Assembly (NCBI GenBank): GCA_008690995.1 | Contig: VRMN01000001.1 | Coordinates: 434,001-498,000, forward strand | Length of the DNA stretch: 64,000 nucleotides | Origin: Porphyridium purpureum | Taxonomy: Eukaryota; Rhodophyta; Bangiophyceae; Porphyridiales; Porphyridiaceae | Direction of reading: 5' to 3' | Part shown: piece after piece, positions 54,201 to 63,196 of the stretch | Position numbering within the stretch: the stretch's first letter is position 1 | How the letters are laid out: each line of letters starts with the position of its first letter | Translations under genes and position numbers: made by a program | The notes under the pieces: generated by a model | What the model was told of the DNA's origin: nothing | The model's input: the letters and a program-made list of their open reading frames with translations, nothing else | The model's database searches: none

Positions 54201-54741
54201 AGGTAGCGGTCCCTGAGTACCCATCGCTCAGTTCAAACTTGACATTGGAAACTTCTCCGGCTGTTTCCAATACAGACCCATCCGCTAGGGTCACATGATC
54301 TCTCTTCCACGACGCCTTCTGCTTCAGGCCGTCGGATTTCTGCACAAAGTCCACGCTCATGAAGTTGTCCGTCGCGCCACTGTCAATCAAAAACGTGGCC
54401 TCTCCGTCGGACTTGTGCACTTTTCCTCGAACTCGAAGAAGCATGGCAGCTCCCATCCCTCCAAGTTCCTTGATCACGGGCTGATTTGCGCTCGAGTTTC
54501 GCCCACAAGGTGTCGGACAGCCAGACCTTGGCTTACCAAGGCCACCACAGCGGTCTTCATTACCGCCCCTAGAGGTCTCGTAACGTGTGCGAGCCTCCTT
54601 TCCCTCTGACTGTCCGAGGAACCTCTCTACTCGAGCTCCTCGTTTTTTGACTCCAGCGAGTCTCCCTCCAGCTGCTGGATAGTCTTCCTTGCCTCGGGAC
54701 ACTTCCTCGCGATGTGTCCCGGCCTTCCACAATTCCAGCAT
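51250..54741 (-). other. Gypsy pol
   Basis: 1163 codons. Protease FLIDSGATDNFMS; reverse transcriptase with LDLASGYHQLRV and the VYLDDILVF active site; RNase H starting at VYTDRSEVAVGGWLAQEG; integrase with an HHCC zinc finger (GHRGADTTY, CHACQVTKS) and a core containing ISMDFVTELP and HPQTDGQTERVNR. The C-terminal part (HAYRVILPEG, HDVFPIQHLKPYYG) is the usual end of gypsy integrases. No clear chromodomain is seen. Confidence 0.92.
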
Positions 54742-55433
54742 TTGAGCTCGCTTCGAACACGCCTCTGACCCTGCACATGTCCCAGCTCCATCGGGACGGG
54801 TCCTTCCTGCGCTGCACGACCGAAAAATGGCGTCCTCACACTTGAATCACGCACGCCGCGGGTCGCATGAATGGCGTCGTCCACGACCACCGCCACCTGC
54901 GCAGCCTCCGCAAACGTGCTCACTCCTCGCTTGTACACTTCTAAGCGGACCTCGGGCTTCAGACCCCTCACAAAGCGGTCCATCATTTCTGCGTCCGACA
55001 AGTCCGGAATCACAAGTGCCGCGTCCTGAAAAGCCGCCACATACGCATGGGCCGGGCCTTTCTGCGAAAGACGCGTCAACTTGTCCCTTGCACGCCTGAT
55101 CGAATCCTGCGGCGTGAACCGAGCACTCACGAGGGCAGCGAAATCATTCCACGTCGTGGGGATCTCCTGCGGGTAGCGCTCGCAGTTCAGGACCCACCAA
55201 TGAAGCGCCTCTCCCTCGAAGTAGTCTGATGCCAAGTCCACAGCACGCCTCTCCGCAAGCAGACGTTTCTCCAAATCGTCCGGGTGGATGCTCTCCAACA
55301 GCCGGCCCAAGATCTTCTTTCTCGCCTGGAACAACCACGTCTTCACAACCAGAAGGTCACGCTTCCCGTCGAACCTCATCTGACGGGCCTCCTTCGGGCC
55401 ACGTGGTCCCAGCGTCTCCGAATCAATCTCCAT
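54627..55433 (-). other. Gypsy gag
   Basis: 268 codons from an ATG. Retrotransposon-gag-type capsid helices (ALHWWVLNCERYP, FVRGLKPEVRLEV) and one zinc knuckle CWNCGRPGHIARKC near the end. It overlaps the start of pol in another frame. Confidence 0.88.
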
Positions 55434-55983
55434 GCTTTCTGGACTAAAGCACGCTCAACGACGACAACGACACAAACAGCAAGCCTCCGATGCTCACTTT
55501 CTCCAACAGCTGCGCGCACCACGAACGGGCTCGGTCGCCCTCACGAACACAAACCGACACACGAAGCTGTCCTCTCACGCACACACACGCACAGCAATCT
55601 TCTCACGCACACACAACAAAGCACACAGCAATCCTCCTCTGTTGCGCTGGATGGGGAGCGGCCCGGGCCTTTGCACTGGGGCGGGGATTATAGATGCGAT
55701 CTTGTATGGAGGTGTTCGGCGCCTACCTTCGCAAAGGTGGTCGTGCGACACTAGGATGAATCCTAGTGAAGGCTGACCGTTACGGCTCTTGCCTACTAAT
55801 ACGTGCTAAGGCAGAGAGCGAGTCCGCCGTCAAGGCCTAGGCCTATCGTACAGCCAAGACTGAGACCCGCTTCCACCCGTCGCACCCTCCGGATCGACTT
55901 ACTCGAACCCCCTTACCCGCAGACTCTCCCACCCAGGCAACCCCAGAGAAACTCTAAGAGAACCTTAGAGCAACCCCAGGTAA

Positions 55984-55998
55984 CCAGCAATGATACCA
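55984..55998 (-). other. Gypsy primer-binding site
   Basis: On the minus strand TGGTATCATTGCTGG starts two bases after the LTR. It shares its first ten bases with the copia site, so both elements probably use the same initiator-tRNA-Met type primer. Confidence 0.65.
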
Positions 55999-56000
55999 AA

Positions 56001-56301
56001 TGTTACCAATGCTGTGCCTTTTTTTACTCTCTGCGTCTTCTTCTTACCTCTTCTGTCTCCGAGCAAGACCTGACCGGCTAGTCCGGGCAGGCGCGTCGCC
56101 TTTTTATACCCTTACTTCCGCTAGGGACAGCAAGGCGCCAAGAGAAATGACAATGCAAACCATTGGCATTTCTGCGCGCGTCTAGAAGTTTCTGGAACCT
56201 CTAGAAGCTTCTAGAAACGGTTAAACGGTCTGACGGTTTAACGGCTTACCGGTTTCGGATTAACCGAACCGTTCTAGGTGACTGGGGTCGAACGGATAAC
56301 A
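56001..56301 (-). repeat. Gypsy 5' LTR
   Basis: 301 bp, apparently identical to the copy at 50830-51130. It has the same TATAAAA box at about 56102-56109, which should drive the minus-strand transcript. Confidence 0.9.
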
Positions 56302-56306
56302 TACGA

Positions 56307-57124
56307 CTTGCCGGCAACACGTCGGACGCCTAATGTGGCTCGCACGCACGGTAAAGCCCGAAATAGCATACTCGGTCGCATATGTCTCGCGCTTTGTGGA
56401 CAAGTGGAGCAAGGCAGCATCGGCGATTCTCGACCGAATCGTGCGGTACGTGCACGGGAGCCAGGATAGTGTCTTGGAATACGGCAGCGCGGGGCGCCTG
56501 GGAGATCAGGTACGAATAGTCGCCTTTTCAGATAGCGACCATGCAGGCTGTCCCGCGACGCGGCGGTCAACTTCCGGCGGTTGCGTATACTTCTCAAACG
56601 GAGAAGAGAACTACTTGGTAGATTGGTTTTCGAAAGCACAACGGGCCTCGGTATTATCCACCGCGGAGGCGGAACTCACCGCCCTTGGCAGGATCATGCG
56701 AACTACGATTCCTAACGCCGAAGTTGTAATCCGAGGGCTCGTTGGAACGCGCGTACCGCTCGCTGTGTGTTGCGACAGCGAAGCAGCGGTGAAGGCCGTT
56801 CGACGAGGATACTCCGCCAAGATGGCAAGTCTCGGGAAGACACACGGCGTCACTGTAGCCACCCTCTCGGACGCTTTTGATGGAGAAGACTCGAACCTCG
56901 TGTCTGTCCCCGGAATATCGAATTGCGCAGACATCTTCACGAAGCCGATGGAACGAGTGGCATTTACACGTGCTATTGCCAACCTTAGGAAGGGCGCTTC
57001 CAACGATCGAGAGCGAGACGTGCACGGGGCGCGTGGAAAGTTGCCCGTCCCACTCGTCGATGGGCGTGCGGAAGGGCGAGTGCGAACGTACCGGGACGTC
57101 GTGACGGGGATTCAGCGGGTGTAA
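56307..57124 (+). other. Copia RNase H part of pol
   Basis: Resumes after the nested element. The copia signature ARTVKPEIAYSVAYVSRF, then RNase H with VAFSDSDHAGCPATRRSTSG and STAEAELTALG, and the terminal NCADIFTKPM motif typical of copia elements. Confidence 0.85.
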
Positions 57125-57333
57125 TGCGATGTGACTCGACTAGCGTCCCGCCGGATGCCGATGTGACGTGACTCGATGTGGTCAGATTGCATCAACAAGG
57201 ACCCGGCGGGCGTCTATATAGTGGGTGCGGTCGCGCAGAGATGGCAGACGGATAAGCCTAGAAGAAAAGAGAGAAGGTAAGGGAAGGGGAATAGTAAAAG
57301 GGTTCTTCGTTGATCGTTAACAGAAAACCCACG
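57032..57333 (+). repeat. Copia 3' LTR
   Basis: 302 bp, apparently identical to the 5' LTR. Its TATATAG (57215-57221) points towards RIC1, whose ATG is about 500 bases beyond the LTR end. Confidence 0.9.
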
Positions 57334-57338
57334 CGCCT

Positions 57339-57836
57339 CAGGACAAACAAGAACGAAAGAGACAGCACAAGACGTGCGCGTGTGTGCGAAGCGAGGGAAA
57401 GGAAAAAGGAGCGAAGAGAGGGGGATAAGGGCAAGGGGAAGGATAGAGGGGAGAGAAGAGGACGGGAGAGACAAGGTGGAGGAGGAAACCGGTGGGAGGG
57501 GTGTGGATTCAAAGGTGTTTCGGGGACGCGGACGTGTGTGCGTGTGTGCATGCATGCATGCGTGTATGTGCGCATGAGTGCTTACATAGGTAGAGCATTG
57601 GCGCGGGTGTGGGGCGGAGTGCATGCGAAAGATCTGACTGTGCGCGACGTGTGGGTTTGAGTGCATGCGTGCTCGGGCAGCTGGAGCAGTGGCGAGCGTG
57701 GCGGGTGCATGGAAAGTTCGCGGAGTAGCACGAGCGGTAGCGGAAGAGACAGGAGTGTTGGCTGACGGAGTAGGTACCGTGTGTATATGTTTGGGCGATT
57801 GTGAGTGGGACGCGGAGGAAGAAAGGTACGCGCGGG
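57339..57836. promoter_or_regulatory. RIC1 upstream region
   Basis: 498 bases from the end of the target duplication to the RIC1 ATG. A long purine-rich sense tract covers about 57350-57505, and a GTGTG(C)/ATGC-rich stretch lies at 57535-57580. The original partner half of this spacer lies at 46167-46455. Confidence 0.5.
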
Positions 57837-60800
57837 ATGGGATATTTCGCGTCGGGATGGCCGAAAAAGTTTCACGCGCGTGGCGGCGGTGTGCGTGCGT
57901 GCTGGCGCGCCCATGAGGCCCCGGATGGCGGCGGGCGGGAGAATGCGTCGCAAGGGAATCAATCACGGGCCGACGAAGCGGCAGGCGATTCGGCGCGAAA
58001 CGGGCAGGATATGCATCCTGCTGAGCAGAGGTCGCGGGGAAGGCTCTTGCAAGTTGTCGTTGATCCCACGGGAAAGTACCTGCTGTGTGTGAGCAAGCAT
58101 GGATTGTATATATGGAGCGCCGGCTCTGAACGCGCTTTGCTGGCCTCGTACGAAGTGATGCCACTGACTTCTACGGATCAAGAAGATCCGTCAGGTCCTG
58201 CACAGAAGGCTGAAGTGCGGCGCGTGATCACCGCCGGCGGGCGCGCGGTGGATCACACACGTCATCACAGCTCATTCGCCGCTCCATTGCTACCTCACGA
58301 CGAGTTTGTGCGTGCGTGCTGGGCGCCCGAAGGCGATATGATCACTGTTGCGTGCAAGAGTGGGAGCATCTTTTCATTCCGAGCGCATGAACATCAAAAC
58401 CACCAGGAGCAGGTGTCCGGCTTCGCAGCCGCGATGGCCGTCTCGTTCGGCCGGTACACATCAGTACAGGACACACCGGCGGACGGATCCAAGACAGGAG
58501 CTGAAGCGCTGATTATGCCAGAGTCATCCTTTGCGTTGACATTCTTATCCTCAGCACAAATCGGACACGGTGCGAGCGTCACGAGCCTGTGCTCGTGCAC
58601 GAAATCCGTTCTAGTGGGACTGTCTTCGTCCGAGCTCGTACTTTTGAAACTCGGATCGCTGGAGATTCTGTGGCGCATCAGCATGTTTGGCGTTCTGCAA
58701 GAAAAGGACACGCTTGCGCGACTTGGTATTTACCTCCACAGTTCTGTCCTGCAGAACAACCCGCCACTTCGGGCCGCCTTATTCCCGACGGCGCCGACGA
58801 ATGAGTTTGACCCGGGGCCAGAGGCAAATCAAGGATCCCAGAGTGAGGCAGCGTCAGGTAGCAGTTTACTTGGCGCCGTAATAGACCTTTCGTACTGGGA
58901 AGCGCTCAGCCGCGTGGCAGTTGTGTTGGGGTGCGGCATTTCGCTGATCGTGACAATTCACGAACATGATGTGCCCGGAGAAGAAGATCTGAGCCTAGGT
59001 GGCTGCGTGCGCGGAGAATCGTGGCTGCGCTCCGAAGGTAGTGTGTCAGTTGCGATTGAACCATCACGCATGAGTGCGGCGGTGGGCGTCGACAACGGCG
59101 ACATTGAAATTTTCTACGTGGGTGGCCCGTCTGGCGATCGGTGTCCGCTGATGCGCCGCTTTAGTCTGAAAGGCTGGTACTTTGAGCCTCAAGACGTAGG
59201 CCCGGCTAGGCATCTTGCGTGGAGCAAGCAGGGGTCTGCTCTTGCAGTGGGCTGGCAGAAGAAAGGCATGGCTATTTGGTCGTCAAGTGGCTGCCGCTTG
59301 ATGTGGACGCTTCCGCAGATTGGCGGGAGCACGTTGGGTGGCGGGAGGGGTGGGTACTCGTCATCTTCATCTGCGGGCTCAGCGTCGTCTGTGCCGTCCT
59401 CGTCTCAAGCGCAGGAGTATTTAATGGACAAGGGCGTACGGTCATTTACCTGGAGTCCTTTTGGGTTTTCGCTCTGGGCGGTTGAGAATGGTGCTAGCTT
59501 ATGCTCAGAACCAGTTGGAGTGCACGACCAAACACAGCGCGATATCAGCGAGTTCTTTTTTGAATTCTCTCTGTTGCGGGACGGCATCACGGAGAACCCT
59601 TGCCAAAGCGAGGCGAACCGGTTTTCGATGCTCGGCGGTGACCGAATACTGCTGCTTGCGTCATCATTCTTCAAAAGGGACGCCCGTTCCTCACAACTTC
59701 GCGTGGCACAGCGCGCGCCGCAGTCGGGGGCTGCAATTGAGCGGGATGCAGGAAATTGGCAGCACCTGCTGCTGCCCACCGAGTTCAACATGCGGGGCTG
59801 CTGGCCACCAAAAGTACTGGCGATCAGTGATGACGGAAATCACGTTGCGGTAGCCGGTCGCTGCGGCGTGGCGATGTGCCATGTGCGCTCGCAGCGCTGG
59901 TCCGTGTTCGGGGACAGCACAGCACCCAAGCAGCACCAGCTGGTGTGCTGCGCCATAGCATGGGTGGGCAAGACACTTGTTCTTGCCGTGGAGAAGGCTG
60001 AAACAACATACGAGAGCAGGGGCAGCAACAAAGATGGAATTGACGGTGGCGCAGTCGTCAACTATGAGTTACTGTTTTTTCCAGGCGGACGCGTCGACAC
60101 AGCGCAGCTGCAAGCGCGCAAGTTTCTTCCTGCAAAGCCTCGGCTGGTGGACGTGCGCACGGACGGTTACCTACTCGTTGTGTGTAGCCATTCGCTCATG
60201 ATCTTGTACCGAGTGCGCGAGCAATATAATGGCGCGCAGCTTCTCGTTCAGGAGGTTTACCAAATGAGCTTGCCCACGCGTGAGAATATTCGTTCGGCTT
60301 CCGCTCTGAAATTGATGAGCAAGGCGCATCTGGAGCGCATGGAGCCCGGTGGTGGTATTGTTGCGGTGCGTCTTTTCCCGCCTCTTGATCAGGCAACGTA
60401 CGCTATTCTAGCCGCCGCATCAGCAGCGCAGGGTGAAGGCGTCGCACATGTCACGCAACCGGATGTGATCGAGGGTCTTCTTGTGCCCACCAAGGTTCTA
60501 ATTCTGAGAGCAACAGGAAGTCTGGTTCTGCTTGACGTGAAACGCATGATTTCCACGCCTCTCCTCCGGAACATTGAGCATTTGTGGCTCACATGTACCT
60601 CAAACCCTCCATTCCAATCCGTTGCGGACCGCCCACTTTGGTGGGCGTACGGCGATGAAGGCTTGCACGTGTGCTTTCAAAATCATCATGTTGCGGTCAA
60701 GGGTACAAGCGTGAGTGGTTCGGATATGGATATTCCCGGTAGCGTGGGTGCCGCGTCCGCGGCTGTGGCGGCCGGCGTTACGGACATGACCATCGAGCGC

Positions 60801-62288
60801 TGGTTTGATCTGGACCCGGAAGTATATCCTCTGGGGCTGATGCCCGAGTATGGCTTTGTCTTGGGTGCTAGCCAAGCAATGCGCTTCGACCTGGCTGTTT
60901 CTCCAACATCACAGGCGCCGCCGAACTTTACGGTCAAGCTGAAGCGGCAGCCTGTGCTGCACACGCTGCTACGGCACATTATCATGAGCGGCCGGGAAAG
61001 GCACGCGTTGCAGGTTGCAGCGTCATGTACAGACTATCCCCAATTTATGGATTCACTCGAGTGGCTGCTTTATGAATCGGTGCTAGAGCACGACAACGAT
61101 AATTCGCAAAGCGGGAACGCAAGTACAGCGCTTTTCCCGTCCGTGCTCAATCTCTTGCGATACTTTGGTGAGTATGAGGATGTTGTGGTGCGCTGTGCAC
61201 GCAAAATGGACCCGAAACGGTGGCCGGTACTATTCTCTTACGCCGGCGAACCGGCCGCCATGCTCGAGCACTGCTTCAATTCGGACCGCCTTTACACCGC
61301 ATCATGCTTGCTGGTGATTCTTCAGGAGATGTGGGGCTTCATCTCGTCCACGCCCCACTCCCTACGGTTGCTCGAGGCTGCTTTGAATCGCGGTGAAGTA
61401 GATCTTGCGCTCGAGTTGTCGAGCTTTTTGATGAAAGCGGACCGTGCCGGGGTTCTTAATGAGAAGCAAATTCGCATTCGTGAGGACGTCAGCTGGGTGG
61501 AGGAAAACAGTGAATACTGGTCAAAGGCAGCTTTTCATTCACAGCGGCTTGATTCAGGCAAGAGCCGTCGTCTTGAGGTTGTGGACTATTACCTTATCCG
61601 CGCCATCCGCAACGCCATTTCAAAGGTCAAGGTTCGCGATTTAGTCGCAATCTCGGTCAAGTTTAAGATCCCGCTCGCCGAATGCTTGCAGCGAGAGCGC
61701 TACTTACTCGCGCAATCCTTTTTGGATGTAGGCATTGTGCTACTGAAGCTGCATGTGCAGTTTGAGATTCTCGAACCGGAACTCGGCGACGTGCTGAAAT
61801 GCCTCACTGCGGCAGGCATCAGTATTGACCCGGAGGGTACCGAGAAAGCTGATGAGAATAATAGCCAGAGTAACAATGGCGCGCAGGGGGTGGCGGCATC
61901 AAGTGGACCCGTTGCTGCACATGAGCAAGCGGGTCATGACGCGACTGCTAACGGGGTTGTGAAAAGCGCGGTAGAGCATTCCTCAGGAGAAGGCGCCGAG
62001 TTTTCCACGCGGCAGCATACGAATGTGATGAATACCAACCCTGGCAACGTCCACTTGCACGCGCGTCACAATGTTGAGCTCGAGTACTTGGAGAACGTTG
62101 CAGAACTCGCGGGCGCGAGCGAGCTGCTGTTGCCTGTGTCCACCGTCCTTTTGCATGTTGACCGTGTCGTCAAATGTTTGGGCCAGAATCGGAGTGCCAT
62201 TCAAGCCTACGTGCAGAGCGTCGAGCGTCTCAACTGCGAGGGCTACCGCGCGCTCGCGACGGCCTTCCGCGCGAACTTCTTGAACTGA
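57837..62288 (+). CDS. RIC1: RIC1 homolog, RAB6 GEF complex subunit
   Basis: 1483 residues from the ATG at 57837, which gives MGYFASGWPKKF, matching the conserved M-Y-F-x-x-GWP start of RIC1. With Rgp1 it forms the guanine exchange factor for Rab6/Ypt6 on the Golgi. The N-terminal half is WD-like: LLCVSKHGLYIWS, VRACWAPEGDMITVACKSG, ARHLAWSKQGSALAVGWQKKGMAIW and VRSFTWSPFGFSLWAV. The C-terminal RIC1 domain spans about 1040-1240 (LLRHIIMSGRERHALQVA, LEWLLYESVLEHD, VLNLLRYFGEYEDVVVRCARKMDPKRW). A second helical block follows. It diverges from TAF1 across the retroelements. Confidence 0.93.
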   Translation: MGYFASGWPKKFHARGGGVRACWRAHEAPDGGGRENASQGNQSRADEAAGDSARNGQDMHPAEQRSRGRLLQVVVDPTGKYLLCVSKHGLYIWSAGSERALLASYEVMPLTSTDQEDPSGPAQKAEVRRVITAGGRAVDHTRHHSSFAAPLLPHDEFVRACWAPEGDMITVACKSGSIFSFRAHEHQNHQEQVSGFAAAMAVSFGRYTSVQDTPADGSKTGAEALIMPESSFALTFLSSAQIGHGASVTSLCSCTKSVLVGLSSSELVLLKLGSLEILWRISMFGVLQEKDTLARLGIYLHSSVLQNNPPLRAALFPTAPTNEFDPGPEANQGSQSEAASGSSLLGAVIDLSYWEALSRVAVVLGCGISLIVTIHEHDVPGEEDLSLGGCVRGESWLRSEGSVSVAIEPSRMSAAVGVDNGDIEIFYVGGPSGDRCPLMRRFSLKGWYFEPQDVGPARHLAWSKQGSALAVGWQKKGMAIWSSSGCRLMWTLPQIGGSTLGGGRGGYSSSSSAGSASSVPSSSQAQEYLMDKGVRSFTWSPFGFSLWAVENGASLCSEPVGVHDQTQRDISEFFFEFSLLRDGITENPCQSEANRFSMLGGDRILLLASSFFKRDARSSQLRVAQRAPQSGAAIERDAGNWQHLLLPTEFNMRGCWPPKVLAISDDGNHVAVAGRCGVAMCHVRSQRWSVFGDSTAPKQHQLVCCAIAWVGKTLVLAVEKAETTYESRGSNKDGIDGGAVVNYELLFFPGGRVDTAQLQARKFLPAKPRLVDVRTDGYLLVVCSHSLMILYRVREQYNGAQLLVQEVYQMSLPTRENIRSASALKLMSKAHLERMEPGGGIVAVRLFPPLDQATYAILAAASAAQGEGVAHVTQPDVIEGLLVPTKVLILRATGSLVLLDVKRMISTPLLRNIEHLWLTCTSNPPFQSVADRPLWWAYGDEGLHVCFQNHHVAVKGTSVSGSDMDIPGSVGAASAAVAAGVTDMTIERWFDLDPEVYPLGLMPEYGFVLGASQAMRFDLAVSPTSQAPPNFTVKLKRQPVLHTLLRHIIMSGRERHALQVAASCTDYPQFMDSLEWLLYESVLEHDNDNSQSGNASTALFPSVLNLLRYFGEYEDVVVRCARKMDPKRWPVLFSYAGEPAAMLEHCFNSDRLYTASCLLVILQEMWGFISSTPHSLRLLEAALNRGEVDLALELSSFLMKADRAGVLNEKQIRIREDVSWVEENSEYWSKAAFHSQRLDSGKSRRLEVVDYYLIRAIRNAISKVKVRDLVAISVKFKIPLAECLQRERYLLAQSFLDVGIVLLKLHVQFEILEPELGDVLKCLTAAGISIDPEGTEKADENNSQSNNGAQGVAASSGPVAAHEQAGHDATANGVVKSAVEHSSGEGAEFSTRQHTNVMNTNPGNVHLHARHNVELEYLENVAELAGASELLLPVSTVLLHVDRVVKCLGQNRSAIQAYVQSVERLNCEGYRALATAFRANFLN

Positions 62289-63196
62289 TTATTTAGCGCT
62301 GTCCGGCGCTCGGCCGAAGGATCCATCCGCGGTCTGGGCGGCCGAGGCTACGCGGTTGTTTCAATCGCTTTGTCTCTGACTAAAAATAACAATTGTATCA
62401 CGATAGTTCGTCTGGTCCTCGTCCTCGAGTGAGGCGCGTCCAAACCGGATGGCGGCGGATCATTCATTGGGCCAAACTCCAGTTGATTGACTGTAGATTT
62501 GGACCTTTCACAACACTCATTGAGCCTCACACCCTCAATTTACGGTTCAGATCTTTAAGCCGCGGCAAATCGATTAACACCGTATCGGCTACCCGATGGC
62601 CAGTAACCGACAAGACGCGTCACTTCCATCGTGCAACCGGTTGGCCACGACGTTACTCGAAGAGCGGCAACATCGTGGAGACCTGGAGAATATCGGTGTG
62701 TGATACCTACAAGCGGCGGAGTGACGTTCAACGCCGAGTGTGCCCGCCACGGCGGCTGTGCGCAAGGCCATGCGTGCCGGTGCCAGCTGGAAAACTCATA
62801 TACATCGACCCAACATTTTTCTTGCGTTTCTTGGGGCTTTGGCGGGGTCTCTCCTTGCGCCGGTGCGAGATTTCCCCAACTCCCGAAATCAACTGCACTG
62901 TACCTCCGACTCGTCATGGAGTGTACCGTGCGTATGTGGGCTCGCATCGTTTGTATATGCAAACGAGGGCACTGTAGTATGTAAAATTGCGATGGCTCCA
63001 CCGATGGAAACTTGTTGGCGGCGGGGGTTAGGTGGGAAGAACCGGGGAAGGAGAGAAGGAGAGTGGAGAAAGAAGGTGGGAGGGGAGAAGAAAGAGGCGT
63101 TGGACGTGTGTGGGTCGTGTACGGGGGTTAGTGAGGGCGGCAGTGGCGGCGGCGGTATAGGTGGTGGCAGTGGGGTTGAGTCCTTCGTCGGATATA
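62289..63196. promoter_or_regulatory. trpB upstream region
   Basis: About 900 bases. TGTACC/GTGTACC motifs at about 62894-62930 and a strong purine tract on the sense strand at about 63010-63105, with GGTGGC-type repeats up to 63180. No other gene is supported. Confidence 0.45.

Larger units (their letters stand above)
50830..56301 (-). mobile_element. Ty3/gypsy LTR retrotransposon nested in the copia element
   Basis: A 5472-bp element on the minus strand. The LTRs of 301 bp (50830-51130 and 56001-56301) carry TGTTA/TAACA ends and appear identical by eye. It has a 5-bp TACGA duplication, a primer-binding site at about 55984-55998 and a purine tract at about 51131-51146 beside the downstream LTR. 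Gag (54627-55433) and pol (51250-54741) are long open frames that overlap, an arrangement the family usually reads through by ribosomal frameshifting. Pol order is protease, reverse transcriptase, RNase H, integrase, which marks Ty3/gypsy. The copy looks whole and very recent, younger than the copia element it interrupts. Confidence 0.93.
46456..57333 (+). mobile_element. Ty1/copia LTR retrotransposon, split by a nested gypsy element
   Basis: Two 302-bp LTRs (46456-46757 and 57032-57333) begin CGTGG and end CCACG, and look identical by eye, so insertion was recent. Without the nested element it is about 5.4 kb. Parts in order: primer-binding site at 46758, gag with a CCHC knuckle (about 46819-47560), protease (about 47600-47900), a repeat-rich linker (about 47950-48700), integrase (about 48780-49450), reverse transcriptase (about 50000-50829) and RNase H (about 56307-57124). 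Integrase before reverse transcriptase marks the copia order. The copy is broken: apart from the nested insertion there appears to be about one further break. Confidence 0.92.
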
